64,000 nucleotides of DNA from Arthrobacter sp. StoSoilB20. Lineage in GTDB: Bacteria > Actinomycetota > Actinomycetes > Actinomycetales > Micrococcaceae. A program made the translations under genes and the position numbers. Below, piece by piece: positions 55,699 to 64,000 of the stretch (the first letter of the stretch is position 1; each line of letters begins with the position of its first letter). The notes under the pieces are model-generated. The model saw nothing but the letters and a program-made list of their open reading frames with translations, was not told the DNA's origin and did no database searches. The DNA is taken from assembly GCF_019977295.1 (NCBI RefSeq), contig NZ_AP024651.1, positions 2,604,001 to 2,668,000 on the forward strand, written 5' to 3'.

Positions 55699-57368
55699 AG
55701 GTGGTTCCTTCCGGACGTTTCTTTGCAGGATTCAAGTCTGCCATGTTTGGTAGTGCCCTGCTCCCGGGGTGCCAACAGAGAATCGAGTCGCGTTGCAACA
55801 ACCCCGTGCAGTTCCATGACGCGACGCTTCACATCTGCAGGGTGCAGCGCCATCCATACGGCCAGGAGTGTCACCACCGAGGAGAGCACCATTGCCGCTA
55901 TCCCAACGGGCCCCTCGGCCCAGGCCAGAGCAGCTCCGGGTAATCCGGAAAAGAACCGTGCCACTCCCGCAACCATCCCAGCGCAGGTCCCGGCGACAGC
56001 GATGGGCACCACCGCGAGCCAGGGCAGTGCAGTGGCCAGAGCCACGGCGATCGTACCGAAGATTGTTACCGGCGCTACCAAAGGACCGGCCACGACATTG
56101 GCAATCAGAGCGAACGTTGTGAACTGTGGTTGAAGAGCTATGATCACGGGGCCGCACAGCAGCTGCGCAGACAACGGCACGGCAATGCCGGCAGCCAACC
56201 ACCGTGGTACCCAGTCAGGGATCCACGACGCGATGCGTGCCGCAAGCAGCACAATTCCGAGCGTCGCCAGGATCGAGAGCAGAAACCCCACGTTGGCGGC
56301 CATTGCTGGGTCCAGCAGTAGCAGGATGGTTGTGGCGAGGCAGAGGAAAGTCAAGGAACGTCCACGCAGACCACCCGTCAAAGCAGCCAATCCCACCGCC
56401 CCCATGACTGCGGCCCGTAAGACGCTTGGATCCGGCCCCACCATCATGACAAAGGCAAAGAGGCCGCATGCTGCAAAGATCCCGGCTGCCGGGCGTGGAA
56501 GCCGAAAACACCGCGCCAACAAAATGAAGCCACCTAGGATAAGAGAACAGTTGGCTCCCGAAACGGCCGTTAGGTGCGTCATTCCCGTGGTCTTCATGGC
56601 CGTTTCCAGGCTTTCCGGCAAGGCGCTGGTGTCGCCTGTCACCATTCCGGGAAGCAAGCCCGCCGCATCCGGAGGCAGCCAGTCAGCAGCGGAGACAAAC
56701 CGTTTCCTGACGTCGGCCGCAGTTTGCCTGGCATCGAACCCGGAGTCCGTCACGACAGGAGCAGAGGACGCGCTGAGAAGCGCTGCTTCTGGTTGCCCCT
56801 CCCGCACCTGCTTCAGCGTTCCGGTTGTTCTGACGCTCTGCCCCGCCCGCACATTCTGCCAGGCAGCACCACCCGTCACAACGATGTCGGCAGTTCCACG
56901 CACCACCCTCCCGTTGGACGTGAGATCTATCAGGCTCGCATCAACCGTCCACCTGCCGTCACTGGAATGCCCCGGTGCAGGCGCCGGTGCGGGGCTGCCC
57001 GTGATGAGTATGTGGACGAGGACCCCATCATCGGCTGCCATTGCCGGGGCCAGTGGTCCCTTCTCACGGTTGTCTGCAATGACAGCACAATGAACCCCAA
57101 CAGCGGCGCCCAGCACACATGCGAGGGCGAGTGTGGCAAACAGAGTTCTGGGCCTTAGTCCGGAAGGCCTTTGTCCGGAAGGCCTTTGTCGATGTCCCAC
57201 AACCAGGAGCACCCCTCCCAGCAAGCCCAGGGCACCCGCCAACACAGCAGACCAGACTGCATCACTGAAGCAACCCATCAGCGCAGCTGACCAGGTGATC
57301 ACCGCCACCGGCACCAGCCTCAGGTCCAGGCGTTTTCCCGTTTCCGGACCTCCGGCAGACTCAGCCAC
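55611..57368 (-). CDS. comEC: ComEC/Rec2-family DNA uptake channel protein, without metallo-beta-lactamase domain
   Basis: ComEC forms the membrane channel for single-stranded DNA in natural transformation. The 585-residue protein has an N-terminal membrane and OB-fold-like (DUF4131) region and the ComEC core with TGMTHLTAVSGANCSLILGG and about eight hydrophobic helices. It ends in a polar tail of about 75 residues that shows no metallo-beta-lactamase motif, unlike the roughly 750-residue Bacillus form. It overlaps comEA by eight bases and holA by 88. Transformation in this organism is not shown by sequence. Confidence 0.85.
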   Translation of the reverse strand: MAESAGGPETGKRLDLRLVPVAVITWSAALMGCFSDAVWSAVLAGALGLLGGVLLVVGHRQRPSGQRPSGLRPRTLFATLALACVLGAAVGVHCAVIADNREKGPLAPAMAADDGVLVHILITGSPAPAPAPGHSSDGRWTVDASLIDLTSNGRVVRGTADIVVTGGAAWQNVRAGQSVRTTGTLKQVREGQPEAALLSASSAPVVTDSGFDARQTAADVRKRFVSAADWLPPDAAGLLPGMVTGDTSALPESLETAMKTTGMTHLTAVSGANCSLILGGFILLARCFRLPRPAAGIFAACGLFAFVMMVGPDPSVLRAAVMGAVGLAALTGGLRGRSLTFLCLATTILLLLDPAMAANVGFLLSILATLGIVLLAARIASWIPDWVPRWLAAGIAVPLSAQLLCGPVIIALQPQFTTFALIANVVAGPLVAPVTIFGTIAVALATALPWLAVVPIAVAGTCAGMVAGVARFFSGLPGAALAWAEGPVGIAAMVLSSVVTLLAVWMALHPADVKRRVMELHGVVATRLDSLLAPREQGTTKHGRLESCKETSGRNHLWLLPKTPGPRASRRTPSVGGMRHRPPSS

Positions 57369-58188
57369 CCTGCACCGTCACCAACTCCTTCAGTGACTCC
57401 ATGAGCTTGGGTCCGATCCCATCTATGGCGTCCAGTTCGTCCACCGACGCGAAGGCTCCGTGCTCTTTCCTCCAGTCGAGAATTCGCTGGGCAGTTACTG
57501 GACCCACCCGAGGCAAAGTCCCCAATTCCTCCAAGGTGGCTGTGTTGATATTGACCTTGGTTGTACTGCCGCCCGAGTTGCCGGTAGCGGCACCGCTGCC
57601 TTCAAGCGGGGAGGGGGCAGCATTCGGGGCCTCCCCCGCCACGGGAACAACCACCTTAACTCCATCGCTGAGAACCTCGGCAAGGTTCAGCCCGGAAAGT
57701 TCAGCCTCGGGAGTTGCACCTCCGGCGGCATCTATGGCTTGGAAGACGCGGCTACCGAGCGGCAACGAAACGACACCGGGCTTATTGACGGCTCCCGCGA
57801 CATGAACAAGGAGACTCCCCCGGGGCTCCGTGGCTGCTGACTGCGTTGGTTCGGACGAATCCGGAACAGCAGGGCCAACAGATGCAGAAGGATCCAGCGG
57901 TTCTGATGATGGCCGGTCCATTGACGACTGCCATATAGACCACGCAATGAGCCCTGCCCCTACGATGGCCAGGAGTACGGCCACTCGCCAGGGTGTCCGC
58001 CACCGAAGGCGGGGAACGCGAACCGAGGCGTCCTGCTCTTCCTCTTCACGAGCGGAAAAAAACAGATCAGTGCCTGGCAGTTCCAACAAGGGAGAACTTG
58101 GACTGCCGCCCGCCATTCGGGAAGTAAAGCGCTGCCGTGCTGCCTGGGCGGCGGCATCTGGGGACGCATCCCGGTTCCGGCGTGGCAT
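57361..58188 (-). CDS. comEA: ComEA-like DNA-binding protein with helix-hairpin-helix domain
   Basis: ComEA binds incoming double-stranded DNA at the cell surface. The 275-residue protein has a charged cytosolic N-terminus, one membrane helix near residues 70-90 (VAVLLAIVGAGLIAWSIW), a SLBB-like segment (SLLVHVAGAVNKPGVVSLP) and two C-terminal helix-hairpin-helix motifs (VNINTATLEELGTLPRVGP and LDAIDGIGPKLMESLKEL). ATG 58188 has no ribosome site but follows TAGGCT by exactly six bases. It overlaps comEC by eight bases. Confidence 0.9.
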   Translation of the reverse strand: MPRRNRDASPDAAAQAARQRFTSRMAGGSPSSPLLELPGTDLFFSAREEEEQDASVRVPRLRWRTPWRVAVLLAIVGAGLIAWSIWQSSMDRPSSEPLDPSASVGPAVPDSSEPTQSAATEPRGSLLVHVAGAVNKPGVVSLPLGSRVFQAIDAAGGATPEAELSGLNLAEVLSDGVKVVVPVAGEAPNAAPSPLEGSGAATGNSGGSTTKVNINTATLEELGTLPRVGPVTAQRILDWRKEHGAFASVDELDAIDGIGPKLMESLKELVTVQGG

Positions 58189-58194
58189 ACAACG

Positions 58195-58200
58195 AGCCTA
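58195..58200 (-). promoter_or_regulatory. -10 box of a probably leaderless comEA transcript
   Basis: TAGGCT on the minus strand ends exactly six bases before ATG 58188. No ribosome binding site is visible. Confidence 0.5.
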
Positions 58201-58258
58201 TTGCCGGCAATCCGATGACTGCCGGGGCCAAAGGCGCTATGTGGATAAGAGGGACGAA

Positions 58259-59242
58259 TCAGTCCGACGGCGTGCTGCTCTCCCCCACAATGACCGCCAG
58301 AACGCCCAAGCCCGCATGCGCAGCCAGTACAGCCGGAAGGGCACTGATCTGGGGCGGCGGGCACGTGGGACATTTCTCATTGAGCCTTGCAGCCAGGGCT
58401 TCGGCCTCCACCTGATTGCCAAAGTGGTGAACTGCCAGGCGTTGCTGCCCAGCCGGACGTGATGCGACATCCGCAGCAACGATCTCTTCCAACCGGGCAA
58501 TGGCGCGCACAGCGGAACGGACCTTTTCCAACGGAACGATCTTGCCGCCGTCGACCGCCAATATAGGTTTGATCGCCAGAACCGTACCGAAAAGAGATGC
58601 AGCGGCACCGATTCGGCCTCCACGGCGCAACTGTTCAAGGCTGGGAACGTAGAAATAGACCTTGGTGCGCTCCATGCGCCGCTCGGCGAACCCGCGGACT
58701 TCCCCTGATTCCTGCCCATCAGCGGCGGCAACCACCGCGCTCTGGACCCCCATGCCCTGCGCCATACCCACTGTTCGGGAATCCACCACCTCAACGGGAA
58801 TGCCGACACGGGCTGCAGCCAAGCGGGCGGCATCGGCGGTTCCGGAGAGTTCGGAGGAGATGTGAATGGACACCACGGATTCAAAACCGCGGCGCTGGGC
58901 TGCAAGGTAGGCCTGTTCAAACTGCCCGGGTGATGGCCGCGACGTCTTGACCGAGGCGCCCGAGGCGAGAGCCAAAGACAGGGTTTGGGTGATGTCGTCC
59001 TCGCCCTCGCCGTAAATTTCGTTGCCCACCATGACCGGCATGGGAACCACTGCAAGGCGTCCGTCAGCGGTAAAGGCCGATACCCAGTCCGGCGGCAGGG
59101 CAGCGGCGGAGTCAGTGACGACTGCAGTCTTGACGACGGCGGCCAGCGGCACGTCAGCCACTGGAGCCGGCGCTGTAGGCTGCCTGAGGCGCGCCACTCT
59201 TTCCTTGAGCCATATCCATGCGGGTGGTTCTCGCTCAGGCAC
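58259..59242 (-). CDS. DegV-family fatty-acid-binding protein
   Basis: DegV (FakB-like) proteins bind fatty acids for phosphorylation by FakA. From GTG 59242, four bases after TTTGGAGG, the protein has 327 residues. Its fold marks are VVTDSAAALPPDWV, KTSRPSPGQFEQAY, IHISSELSGTADAARLAA, VVDSRTVGMAQGMG and LRRGGRIGAAASLFG. A start at 59293 would add a Cys/Arg-rich unconserved stretch. A 40-residue N-terminal extension precedes the core. It lies between leuS and comEA. Confidence 0.9.
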   Translation of the reverse strand: MPEREPPAWIWLKERVARLRQPTAPAPVADVPLAAVVKTAVVTDSAAALPPDWVSAFTADGRLAVVPMPVMVGNEIYGEGEDDITQTLSLALASGASVKTSRPSPGQFEQAYLAAQRRGFESVVSIHISSELSGTADAARLAAARVGIPVEVVDSRTVGMAQGMGVQSAVVAAADGQESGEVRGFAERRMERTKVYFYVPSLEQLRRGGRIGAAASLFGTVLAIKPILAVDGGKIVPLEKVRSAVRAIARLEEIVAADVASRPAGQQRLAVHHFGNQVEAEALAARLNEKCPTCPPPQISALPAVLAAHAGLGVLAVIVGESSTPSD

Positions 59243-59301
59243 GCAACCTCCAAAGATGATGGCTGGCCGCCGGCACAGTGCCGGCGACCGCACAATCCCC
59301 G

Positions 59302-61830
59302 CTAGGCAGGGACGATGTTCACCAGTTTAGGTGCCCGAACGATCACGGTGCGGATGCCGCGGCCGTCCATGGCCCGCTGAACGTTTTCGGAGGCCAAAGC
59401 GAGCTCACGGAGCTCGTCCTCTGTGACGTCCGGCGAAACTTCCAGGCGGTCGCGAACCTTGCCTTGGACCTGAACCACAGCGGTAACGGTGTCCTGCACC
59501 AGCAGCGCGTCGTCGTGCGTGGGCCAGCCTGCGTTGGCTACTGAAGCCGGGTGGCCGAGGGTGTTCCAGAGGTCTTCGGCCGTGTATGGCGCAAAGAGGC
59601 TCAGGATCACTGCAACGGCTTCCACCGCTTCGCGAACGGCGGGGTCCGCTGCACCTGCACCTGAATCGATGGTCTTGCGGGTAGCGTTGACCAGCTCCAT
59701 GAGACGGGCCACCACAACGTTGAACTTGTTGTTGTCCAACAGTTCCGCGGCATCGGCAATGGTCTTGTGCGTGACTGTGCGCAGGGCGCGGTCACCAGTT
59801 GCCGGGTCTACTCCTGGCTCACTGTCAACGTCCTGGCCGAGCCGCCAGGCCCGGGCCAGGAACTTTGCCGAACCCGACGGCGAGACGTCCGCCCAGTCGA
59901 CGTCGTCCTCCGGTGGGGAGGCGAAGACCATGGTGAGGCGCACGGCGTCGACGCCGAACTTGTCCAGCTGCTCCCCCAGGTCCACACCGTTGCCCAGGGA
60001 CTTGCTCATGGCTTTGCCGCCATTGAGCACCTGGCCCTGGTTGAGCAGGGCCGTGAACGGTTCGTTGGCTTCGATCAGGCCAATGTCCTTGATGACCTTG
60101 GTGAAGAAGCGCGCGTACAGCAAGTGCAGGATGGCGTGCTCGACGCCGCCCACGTACTGTCCCACCGGCATCCAGTTGTTGATCTTTTCGGGATCGAACG
60201 GGCCTTCGGTGTAGTCAGGAGAGACGAAGCGCAGGAAGTACCAGGACGAGTCCACGAACGTGTCCATGGTGTCGGTATCGCGCTGGGCGGCCCGGCCACA
60301 ATTGGGGCACTCCACGTTGACCCACTCGACGGCGGCGGCCAACGGGGAGGTTCCCTTCGGCGACAACGCCTCACCGCGCAGGTTATCGGGCAACCTGACC
60401 GGCAGCTGGTCATCGGGGACGGGCACTTCTCCACATTCACCGCAGTGAATGATGGGGATGGGGGTGCCCCAGAAACGCTGGCGGCTCAGCAGCCAGTCAC
60501 GCAACCGGAAGTTGACAAACTTCTCGCCCGTTCCGAGCTTCTCCAGGATCTGGATCGCAGCCGGAATTGCCTCGGACTTGGACAAGCCATCCAGGTCACC
60601 GGAATTCTTCAGGGTGCCTTCGCCGGCAGTGGCTACGCCAGTCTCTGCAGGATCCTCGGCACCGGTCTCCAGCACTGCCCGGACAGGCAGGTTGAAGGCC
60701 TTGGCGAAGTCCAGGTCACGCTGGTCGTGCGCAGGCACGGCCATGATGGCACCTGTGCCGTAGTCGGCCAGCACATAATCAGCGGCCCATACCGGGAGCT
60801 TCTCGCCGTTGAGGGGGTTGATGGCGTAGCGGCCGGTAAAGACGCCGGTCTTCTCACGTTCAGTGGACTGGCGCTCAATTTCGGAGAGTGCCTTGACCTT
60901 CTCGCGGTAGGCCATGAGTTCGTCGTGCTGTTCCGGGGTGACCAGGTCCAAAGCCAAATGCGCGTCAGCTGCGACAACGAAGAACGTAGCACCGTAGAGG
61001 GTGTCCGGACGGGTGGTGAAGACAGTAACTTCGCGCTCGGCCCGGTCTTGGGTGGCTTCGATGACGAACCGCACGTGGGCGCCTTCGGAGCGGCCGATCC
61101 AGTTGCGCTGCATTGCCAGAACGCGTTCAGGCCAGTGGCCCTGCAGCTGGTCCATGTCCTCCAGCAAGCGGTCTGCGTAGTCGGTGATCTTGAAGTACCA
61201 CTGGTTCAGGGACTTCTTGGTAACAGGCGTACCGCAGCGCTCACAAGCGCCGTTGACAACTTGCTCGTTTGCCAGAACCGTGAGGTCCTTGGGGCACCAG
61301 TTGACCGGTGAATCCTTGCGGTAGGCCAGGCCACGCTCGTAGAAGCGCTTGAACAGCCACTGGGTCCACCGGTAATACTCGGGATCCGAGGTGTGGATGC
61401 GGCGTGACCAGTCGGCAGAGATGGCATAGCGCTTGAACGAGGCCGCCTGGGTATCAATGTTGGCGTAGGTCCACTCACTGGGGTGCGCGTTGCGCTTGAT
61501 CGCAGCATTCTCAGCCGGCAGGCCAAAAGAGTCCCAGCCAATGGGGTGCAGGACGTCGAAGCCCTTCTGGCGCAAGTAGCGGGCAACCACATCGCCCATG
61601 GCAAAGGCTTCGGCGTGGCCCATGTGAAGGTCGCCGGAAGGGTAGGGGAACATGTCAAGCACGTAGCGGCGCTCCCGCGAACCGTCGTCGGCCGGCGTGA
61701 AGACTTTGAGGTCTTCCCAGACCTGCGGCCACTTGGCTTCCATCGCAGCGAAGCTGTAGACGCCCTCTTCAGGCGTTTCAGCTGCGGCTGCCTGTGCTGT
61801 TCCGGTCTCTGTCTCCGGCTGAACGCTCAC
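59302..61830 (-). CDS. leuS: Leucyl-tRNA synthetase
   Basis: LeuS charges tRNA-Leu. From GTG 61830, preceded by AAGAGGGCAGCA, it has 842 residues. The class I motifs are [17 protein letters not shown] (HIGH type) and [12 protein letters not shown] (KMSKS type), with the editing domain between and zinc-like Cys pairs CERCGTP and CGECGE. A 25-residue acidic N-terminal extension precedes the core. The transcript carries a Leu-rich leader peptide and a terminator between leader and gene, so its supply probably responds to charged tRNA-Leu. Confidence 0.96.
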   Translation of the reverse strand: MSVQPETETGTAQAAAAETPEEGVYSFAAMEAKWPQVWEDLKVFTPADDGSRERRYVLDMFPYPSGDLHMGHAEAFAMGDVVARYLRQKGFDVLHPIGWDSFGLPAENAAIKRNAHPSEWTYANIDTQAASFKRYAISADWSRRIHTSDPEYYRWTQWLFKRFYERGLAYRKDSPVNWCPKDLTVLANEQVVNGACERCGTPVTKKSLNQWYFKITDYADRLLEDMDQLQGHWPERVLAMQRNWIGRSEGAHVRFVIEATQDRAEREVTVFTTRPDTLYGATFFVVAADAHLALDLVTPEQHDELMAYREKVKALSEIERQSTEREKTGVFTGRYAINPLNGEKLPVWAADYVLADYGTGAIMAVPAHDQRDLDFAKAFNLPVRAVLETGAEDPAETGVATAGEGTLKNSGDLDGLSKSEAIPAAIQILEKLGTGEKFVNFRLRDWLLSRQRFWGTPIPIIHCGECGEVPVPDDQLPVRLPDNLRGEALSPKGTSPLAAAVEWVNVECPNCGRAAQRDTDTMDTFVDSSWYFLRFVSPDYTEGPFDPEKINNWMPVGQYVGGVEHAILHLLYARFFTKVIKDIGLIEANEPFTALLNQGQVLNGGKAMSKSLGNGVDLGEQLDKFGVDAVRLTMVFASPPEDDVDWADVSPSGSAKFLARAWRLGQDVDSEPGVDPATGDRALRTVTHKTIADAAELLDNNKFNVVVARLMELVNATRKTIDSGAGAADPAVREAVEAVAVILSLFAPYTAEDLWNTLGHPASVANAGWPTHDDALLVQDTVTAVVQVQGKVRDRLEVSPDVTEDELRELALASENVQRAMDGRGIRTVIVRAPKLVNIVPA

Positions 61831-61893
61831 TGCTGCCCTCTTCTGTTCTTTGGTGGCGGTTTTGACTCCTGCTATGGGACCGGACGGTCCCGG

Positions 61894-61924
61894 ACACACA
61901 AAAGCCCCTCAACAATGGAGGGGC
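61894..61924 (-). terminator. Attenuator terminator between the leader peptide and leuS
   Basis: On the minus strand GCCCCTC and GAGGGGC pair around a seven-base loop (61904-61924), followed by CTTTTGTGTG. This is a rho-independent terminator placed inside the leuS leader, about 64 bases before the start codon, where it can only serve to stop leuS transcripts early. Confidence 0.75.
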
Positions 61925-61925
61925 G

Positions 61926-61953
61926 GCCGCACGGCTAAATAAAGCCGGGCGGC
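61926..61953 (-). promoter_or_regulatory. Leader hairpin beginning at the leuS leader-peptide stop codon
   Basis: GCCGCCCGGCT and AGCCGTGCGGC pair with one mismatch around TTTATT. The upstream arm starts at the last base of the leader stop codon, so a ribosome at the stop would cover it. The exact antitermination pairing is not resolved by eye. Confidence 0.6.
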
Positions 61954-61979
61954 TAGCTAAGCAGAAGGATCGCACGCAT
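61953..61979 (-). CDS. leuS leader peptide (MRAILLLS)
   Basis: ATG 61979 opens an eight-codon frame reading MRAILLLS and ending TAG. Codons five to seven are CTT CTG CTT, all Leu, preceded by Ile. A hairpin and a terminator follow before leuS. A TATTGT box ends exactly six bases before the ATG, so the leader peptide itself is probably translated from a leaderless message. The LLLS core matches the leuA leader in this window. The layout is that of ribosome-mediated attenuation. Confidence 0.72.
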   Translation of the reverse strand: MRAILLLS

Positions 61980-61985
61980 AGATCT

Positions 61986-61991
61986 ACAATA
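61986..61991 (-). promoter_or_regulatory. -10 box of the leuS leader transcript
   Basis: TATTGT on the minus strand ends exactly six bases before the leader-peptide ATG, so the predicted first transcribed base is at or next to that ATG. No clear -35 box is seen. Confidence 0.55.
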
Positions 61992-62045
61992 GCGCACGAT
62001 CAAACTTCCACGTCGCATCGAACGGCTTACAGAGTTGACGGTTGA

Positions 62046-62120
62046 GTTGATGGCAGCCGCGCCTCGCCCGGGTGTGGTGGGCACCGCGAAGCGGGCGGGG
62101 CAGGCGCGGCTGCCATCAAC
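62046..62120. repeat. Long inverted repeat between leuS leader and glpK
   Basis: GTTGATGGCAGCCGCGCCT (62046-62064) is repeated perfectly inverted at 62102-62120. Inside, CGCCCG and CGGGCG (62065-62070, 62092-62097) and GGTG/CACC extend the stem, giving a hairpin of about 75 bases. It begins 12 bases after the glpK stop and probably ends glpK transcripts. It is much larger than the other terminators here. Confidence 0.8.
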
Positions 62121-62131
62121 GTCAGGTTGAA

Positions 62132-63646
62132 CTACTTAACGTCCTCGTCGACCCAATCCATGGACTTTGTTACGGCCTTCTTCCAGAGCCGCAGCTGGCG
62201 CTCCTGCTCCTCTGCCGGCAGCTGCGGTTCCCAACGCTTGTCCTCGTTCCAGTTGGCGCTGAGCTCGCCCAGGTCCTTCCAGAATCCGACGGCCAGGCCG
62301 GCTGCGTAGGCCGCGCCCAGGGCAGTGGTTTCCACAACCTTCGGTCGGACCACCGGTACACCAAGGATGTCGGCCTGGAACTGCATGAGGGCCTCGTTGG
62401 CGACCATGCCGCCGTCGACCTTCAACTCGGTGAGCGGAACGCCGGAGTCCGCGTTGACGGCGTCCAGCACCTCCCGGGTCTGGAAGGCAGTTGCTTCCAA
62501 GGCTGCCCGGGCAATGTGCCCCTTGTTCGCGAAACGGGTCAGCCCGACGATGGCACCGCGGGCATCTGCGCGCCAGTAGGGTGCGAACAGGCCGGAGAAG
62601 GCGGGGACAATGTAAACGCCGCCGTTGTCCTTTACACCGGCAGCCAATTCCTCTACTTCCGGGGCGGAGCTGATCATGCCCAGGTTATCGCGGAGCCATT
62701 GGATCAAGGAGCCGGTGACCGCGATGGAGCCTTCAAGCGCGTAGTGCGGTTTGGCGTCTCCGAGCTTGTATCCCAGCGTGGTGAGGAGTCCGTTCTTGGA
62801 GTGAACGATTTCCTCGCCCGTGTTGAAGATCAGGAAACAGCCAGTGCCGTAGGTGTTCTTCGCTTCGCCGGCCTGGAAGGCCGCCTGGCCGAACGTTGCT
62901 GCCTGCTGGTCTCCAAGGATGCCGGCCACAGGTGTTTCGCGCAGAAGCTGCGATGTGTGGACCTGGCCGTAGACCTCGGAGGAGGACTTGATGGTTGGCA
63001 TCATGGAGGCAGGAACGCCGAAGACATCCAGGATTTCCTGGTCCCATTGGAGCGTCTCAAGGTCCATGAAGAGAGTGCGGGACGCGTTGGTGACATCGGT
63101 GACGTGGACGCCGCCGTCAACTCCGCCGGTCAGGTTCCACAGGACCCAGGCGTCGGTGTTGCCAAACAGGAGGTCACCGGCTTCGGCGCGTTCGCGGGCG
63201 CCGTCCACGTTGTCCAGGATCCATTTGATCTTGGTGCCGGAGAAGTAGGTGGCCAGCGGGAGGCCGACCTTCTGCTTGAACCGTTCGAGCCCGCCATCCT
63301 GGGCCAGCTGGTCAACGATCGGCTGGGTACGGGTGTCCTGCCAAACAATGGCGTTGTAGACAGCCTCGCCGGTGTTCTTGTCCCACACCACAGCAGTTTC
63401 GCGCTGGTTGGTGATTCCGACAGCGGCGATGTCGTGCCGGGTCAGGTTCGCCTTGGACAGCGCCGAGGCGATGACCTCACGGGTGTTGTTCCAGATTTCG
63501 GCGGGGTTGTGCTCAACCCATCCGGCCTGGGGGAAGATCTGCTCGTGTTCCATCTGGCCGGTGGAGACGATGTTGCCGGAGTGGTCGAAGACGATTGCGC
63601 GGGAGCTTGTGGTGCCCTGATCAATGGCGATGACGTATTGATTCAT
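62132..63646 (-). CDS. glpK: Glycerol kinase
   Basis: GlpK phosphorylates glycerol to sn-glycerol 3-phosphate and traps it in the cell. The 504-residue FGGY-family protein begins [21 protein letters not shown] (phosphate-binding loop) and contains [23 protein letters not shown] and [15 protein letters not shown], the family motifs. ATG 63646 follows AAGGACGTCACC. It lies 78 bases after the glpF gene on the same strand, so glpF-glpK is probably one operon. A long inverted repeat follows. Confidence 0.96.
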   Translation of the reverse strand: MNQYVIAIDQGTTSSRAIVFDHSGNIVSTGQMEHEQIFPQAGWVEHNPAEIWNNTREVIASALSKANLTRHDIAAVGITNQRETAVVWDKNTGEAVYNAIVWQDTRTQPIVDQLAQDGGLERFKQKVGLPLATYFSGTKIKWILDNVDGARERAEAGDLLFGNTDAWVLWNLTGGVDGGVHVTDVTNASRTLFMDLETLQWDQEILDVFGVPASMMPTIKSSSEVYGQVHTSQLLRETPVAGILGDQQAATFGQAAFQAGEAKNTYGTGCFLIFNTGEEIVHSKNGLLTTLGYKLGDAKPHYALEGSIAVTGSLIQWLRDNLGMISSAPEVEELAAGVKDNGGVYIVPAFSGLFAPYWRADARGAIVGLTRFANKGHIARAALEATAFQTREVLDAVNADSGVPLTELKVDGGMVANEALMQFQADILGVPVVRPKVVETTALGAAYAAGLAVGFWKDLGELSANWNEDKRWEPQLPAEEQERQLRLWKKAVTKSMDWVDEDVK

Positions 63647-63724
63647 GGTGACGTCCTTGTCTGGGTTCTAATCGTTACTGGTTGCTGGTGGTGAATGAGG
63701 GTGTGTGCGGTCGAGTGGGGCGGA

Positions 63725-64000
63725 TCAGCCGGCGATCGCGGGCATGATGTCGGGAACCCACATGGCCACGAGGCCTGCAAGTGCGCCACCAACCAGCGGT
63801 CCCACGACAGGGATCCAGGAGTAGGCCCAGTCACTGCTGCCCTTGCCCTTGATGGGAAGGAGGGCATGTGCAATGCGGGGGCCGAGGTCACGGGCAGGGT
63901 TGATGGCGTAGCCGGTGGGTCCACCGAGGGAAACACCAATACCAACCACGAGCAGCGCTACTGCCAGCGGCCCGAGGCCCGAAGGGGTGCCGCCGAAGGT
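63725..64000 (-). CDS. glpF: Glycerol uptake facilitator, MIP/aquaporin family (partial, 5' end off right edge)
   Basis: Only the last 91 codons are in the window; the frame is open to the right edge. The second NPA box appears as [20 protein letters not shown], with the Asp after Arg that marks glycerol-conducting aquaglyceroporins rather than water-only channels. It is followed by the last hydrophobic helix. The position before glpK fits the glpF-glpK pairing. Confidence 0.9.
   Translation of the reverse strand, partial: TFGGTPSGLGPLAVALLVVGIGVSLGGPTGYAINPARDLGPRIAHALLPIKGKGSSDWAYSWIPVVGPLVGGALAGLVAMWVPDIMPAIAG

Noticed and set aside
58237..59295. A 352-codon minus-strand frame overlapping degV
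   Set aside because: It is a shifted frame of the same region and is rich in Trp, Arg and Pro. The DegV motifs lie in the other frame.
61830..61991. T-box riboswitch before leuS
   Set aside because: I looked for the conserved TGGNACCGCG core and specifier stem on the minus strand and found neither. The Leu-rich peptide explains the leader better.
62072..63694. A 540-codon open frame on the plus strand opposite glpK
   Set aside because: Glycerol kinase motifs on the minus strand are unambiguous. The opposite frame is an effect of high GC content at third codon positions.

Overview
This window looks like chromosomal DNA from a high-GC Gram-positive actinobacterium, most likely Micrococcaceae of the Arthrobacter/Paenarthrobacter type. 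The evidence is gene content and order: a qcrCAB/ctaCDEF respiratory block, DUF3043, DUF3054, DUF3097 and DUF4870 proteins, a DasR-like regulator beside ptsH, and lepA-hemW and holA-comEC-comEA-degV-leuS neighbourhoods. GTG starts and leaderless-type promoters are frequent. The genus is inferred from recall, not from a search. I saw no tRNA, rRNA, CRISPR, insertion sequence or prophage, and no stretch over 300 bases lacks a gene.

Region 1 (1-11.8 kb) is a myo-inositol catabolic locus on the minus strand. One operon runs iolC, a Cgl0158-type aldolase, iolD, iolA, iolE, iolG, an iolH-like gene and a sugar-porter MFS gene, ending at a strong hairpin. A sugar-binding lipoprotein gene, cut by the left edge, and a small tautomerase gene have their own promoters. 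All three promoters carry copies of one operator-like sequence, so they probably form one regulon. iolB is not in the window.

Region 2 (11.8-16.3 kb) holds an ECF-type sigma factor with a zinc-finger tail, a double-module Lrp/AsnC regulator, a VOC protein, a DUF3054 membrane protein, a lone Lrp ligand-binding domain and trpD. Region 3 (16.4-25.9 kb) encodes the cytochrome bc1-aa3 branch (ctaE-qcrC-qcrA-qcrB, and ctaC-ctaD-ctaF on the other strand) plus an ErpA-like protein. It is interrupted by a divergent dasR-like/ptsH pair with a DasR-type operator between them.

Region 4 (26-41 kb) carries an M20 dipeptidase, DUF3043, pyrD, a flavin dehydrogenase with two tandem alpha/beta-hydrolases, uppS, recO, leuA with a leucine leader peptide, an M13 peptidase and an LCP protein. 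Region 5 (40.6-54.6 kb) is core housekeeping: phoH-ybeY-CNNM-era, a GerMN lipoprotein, hrcA-dnaJ-rsmE under a CIRCE element, DUF3097, DUF4870, lepA-hemW, a PemK/MazF-like protein and rpsT. Region 6 (54.6-64 kb) has holA, comEC, comEA, degV, leuS (with its own leucine leader peptide and terminator), glpK, and glpF cut by the right edge.

The most interesting signals are regulatory. They are a short Leu-rich leader peptide plus terminator in front of leuS, a matching one in front of leuA, the candidate inositol operators, the dre-like site, and a recurrent promoter geometry: a TAnnnT box exactly six bases before a start codon that lacks a ribosome binding site.
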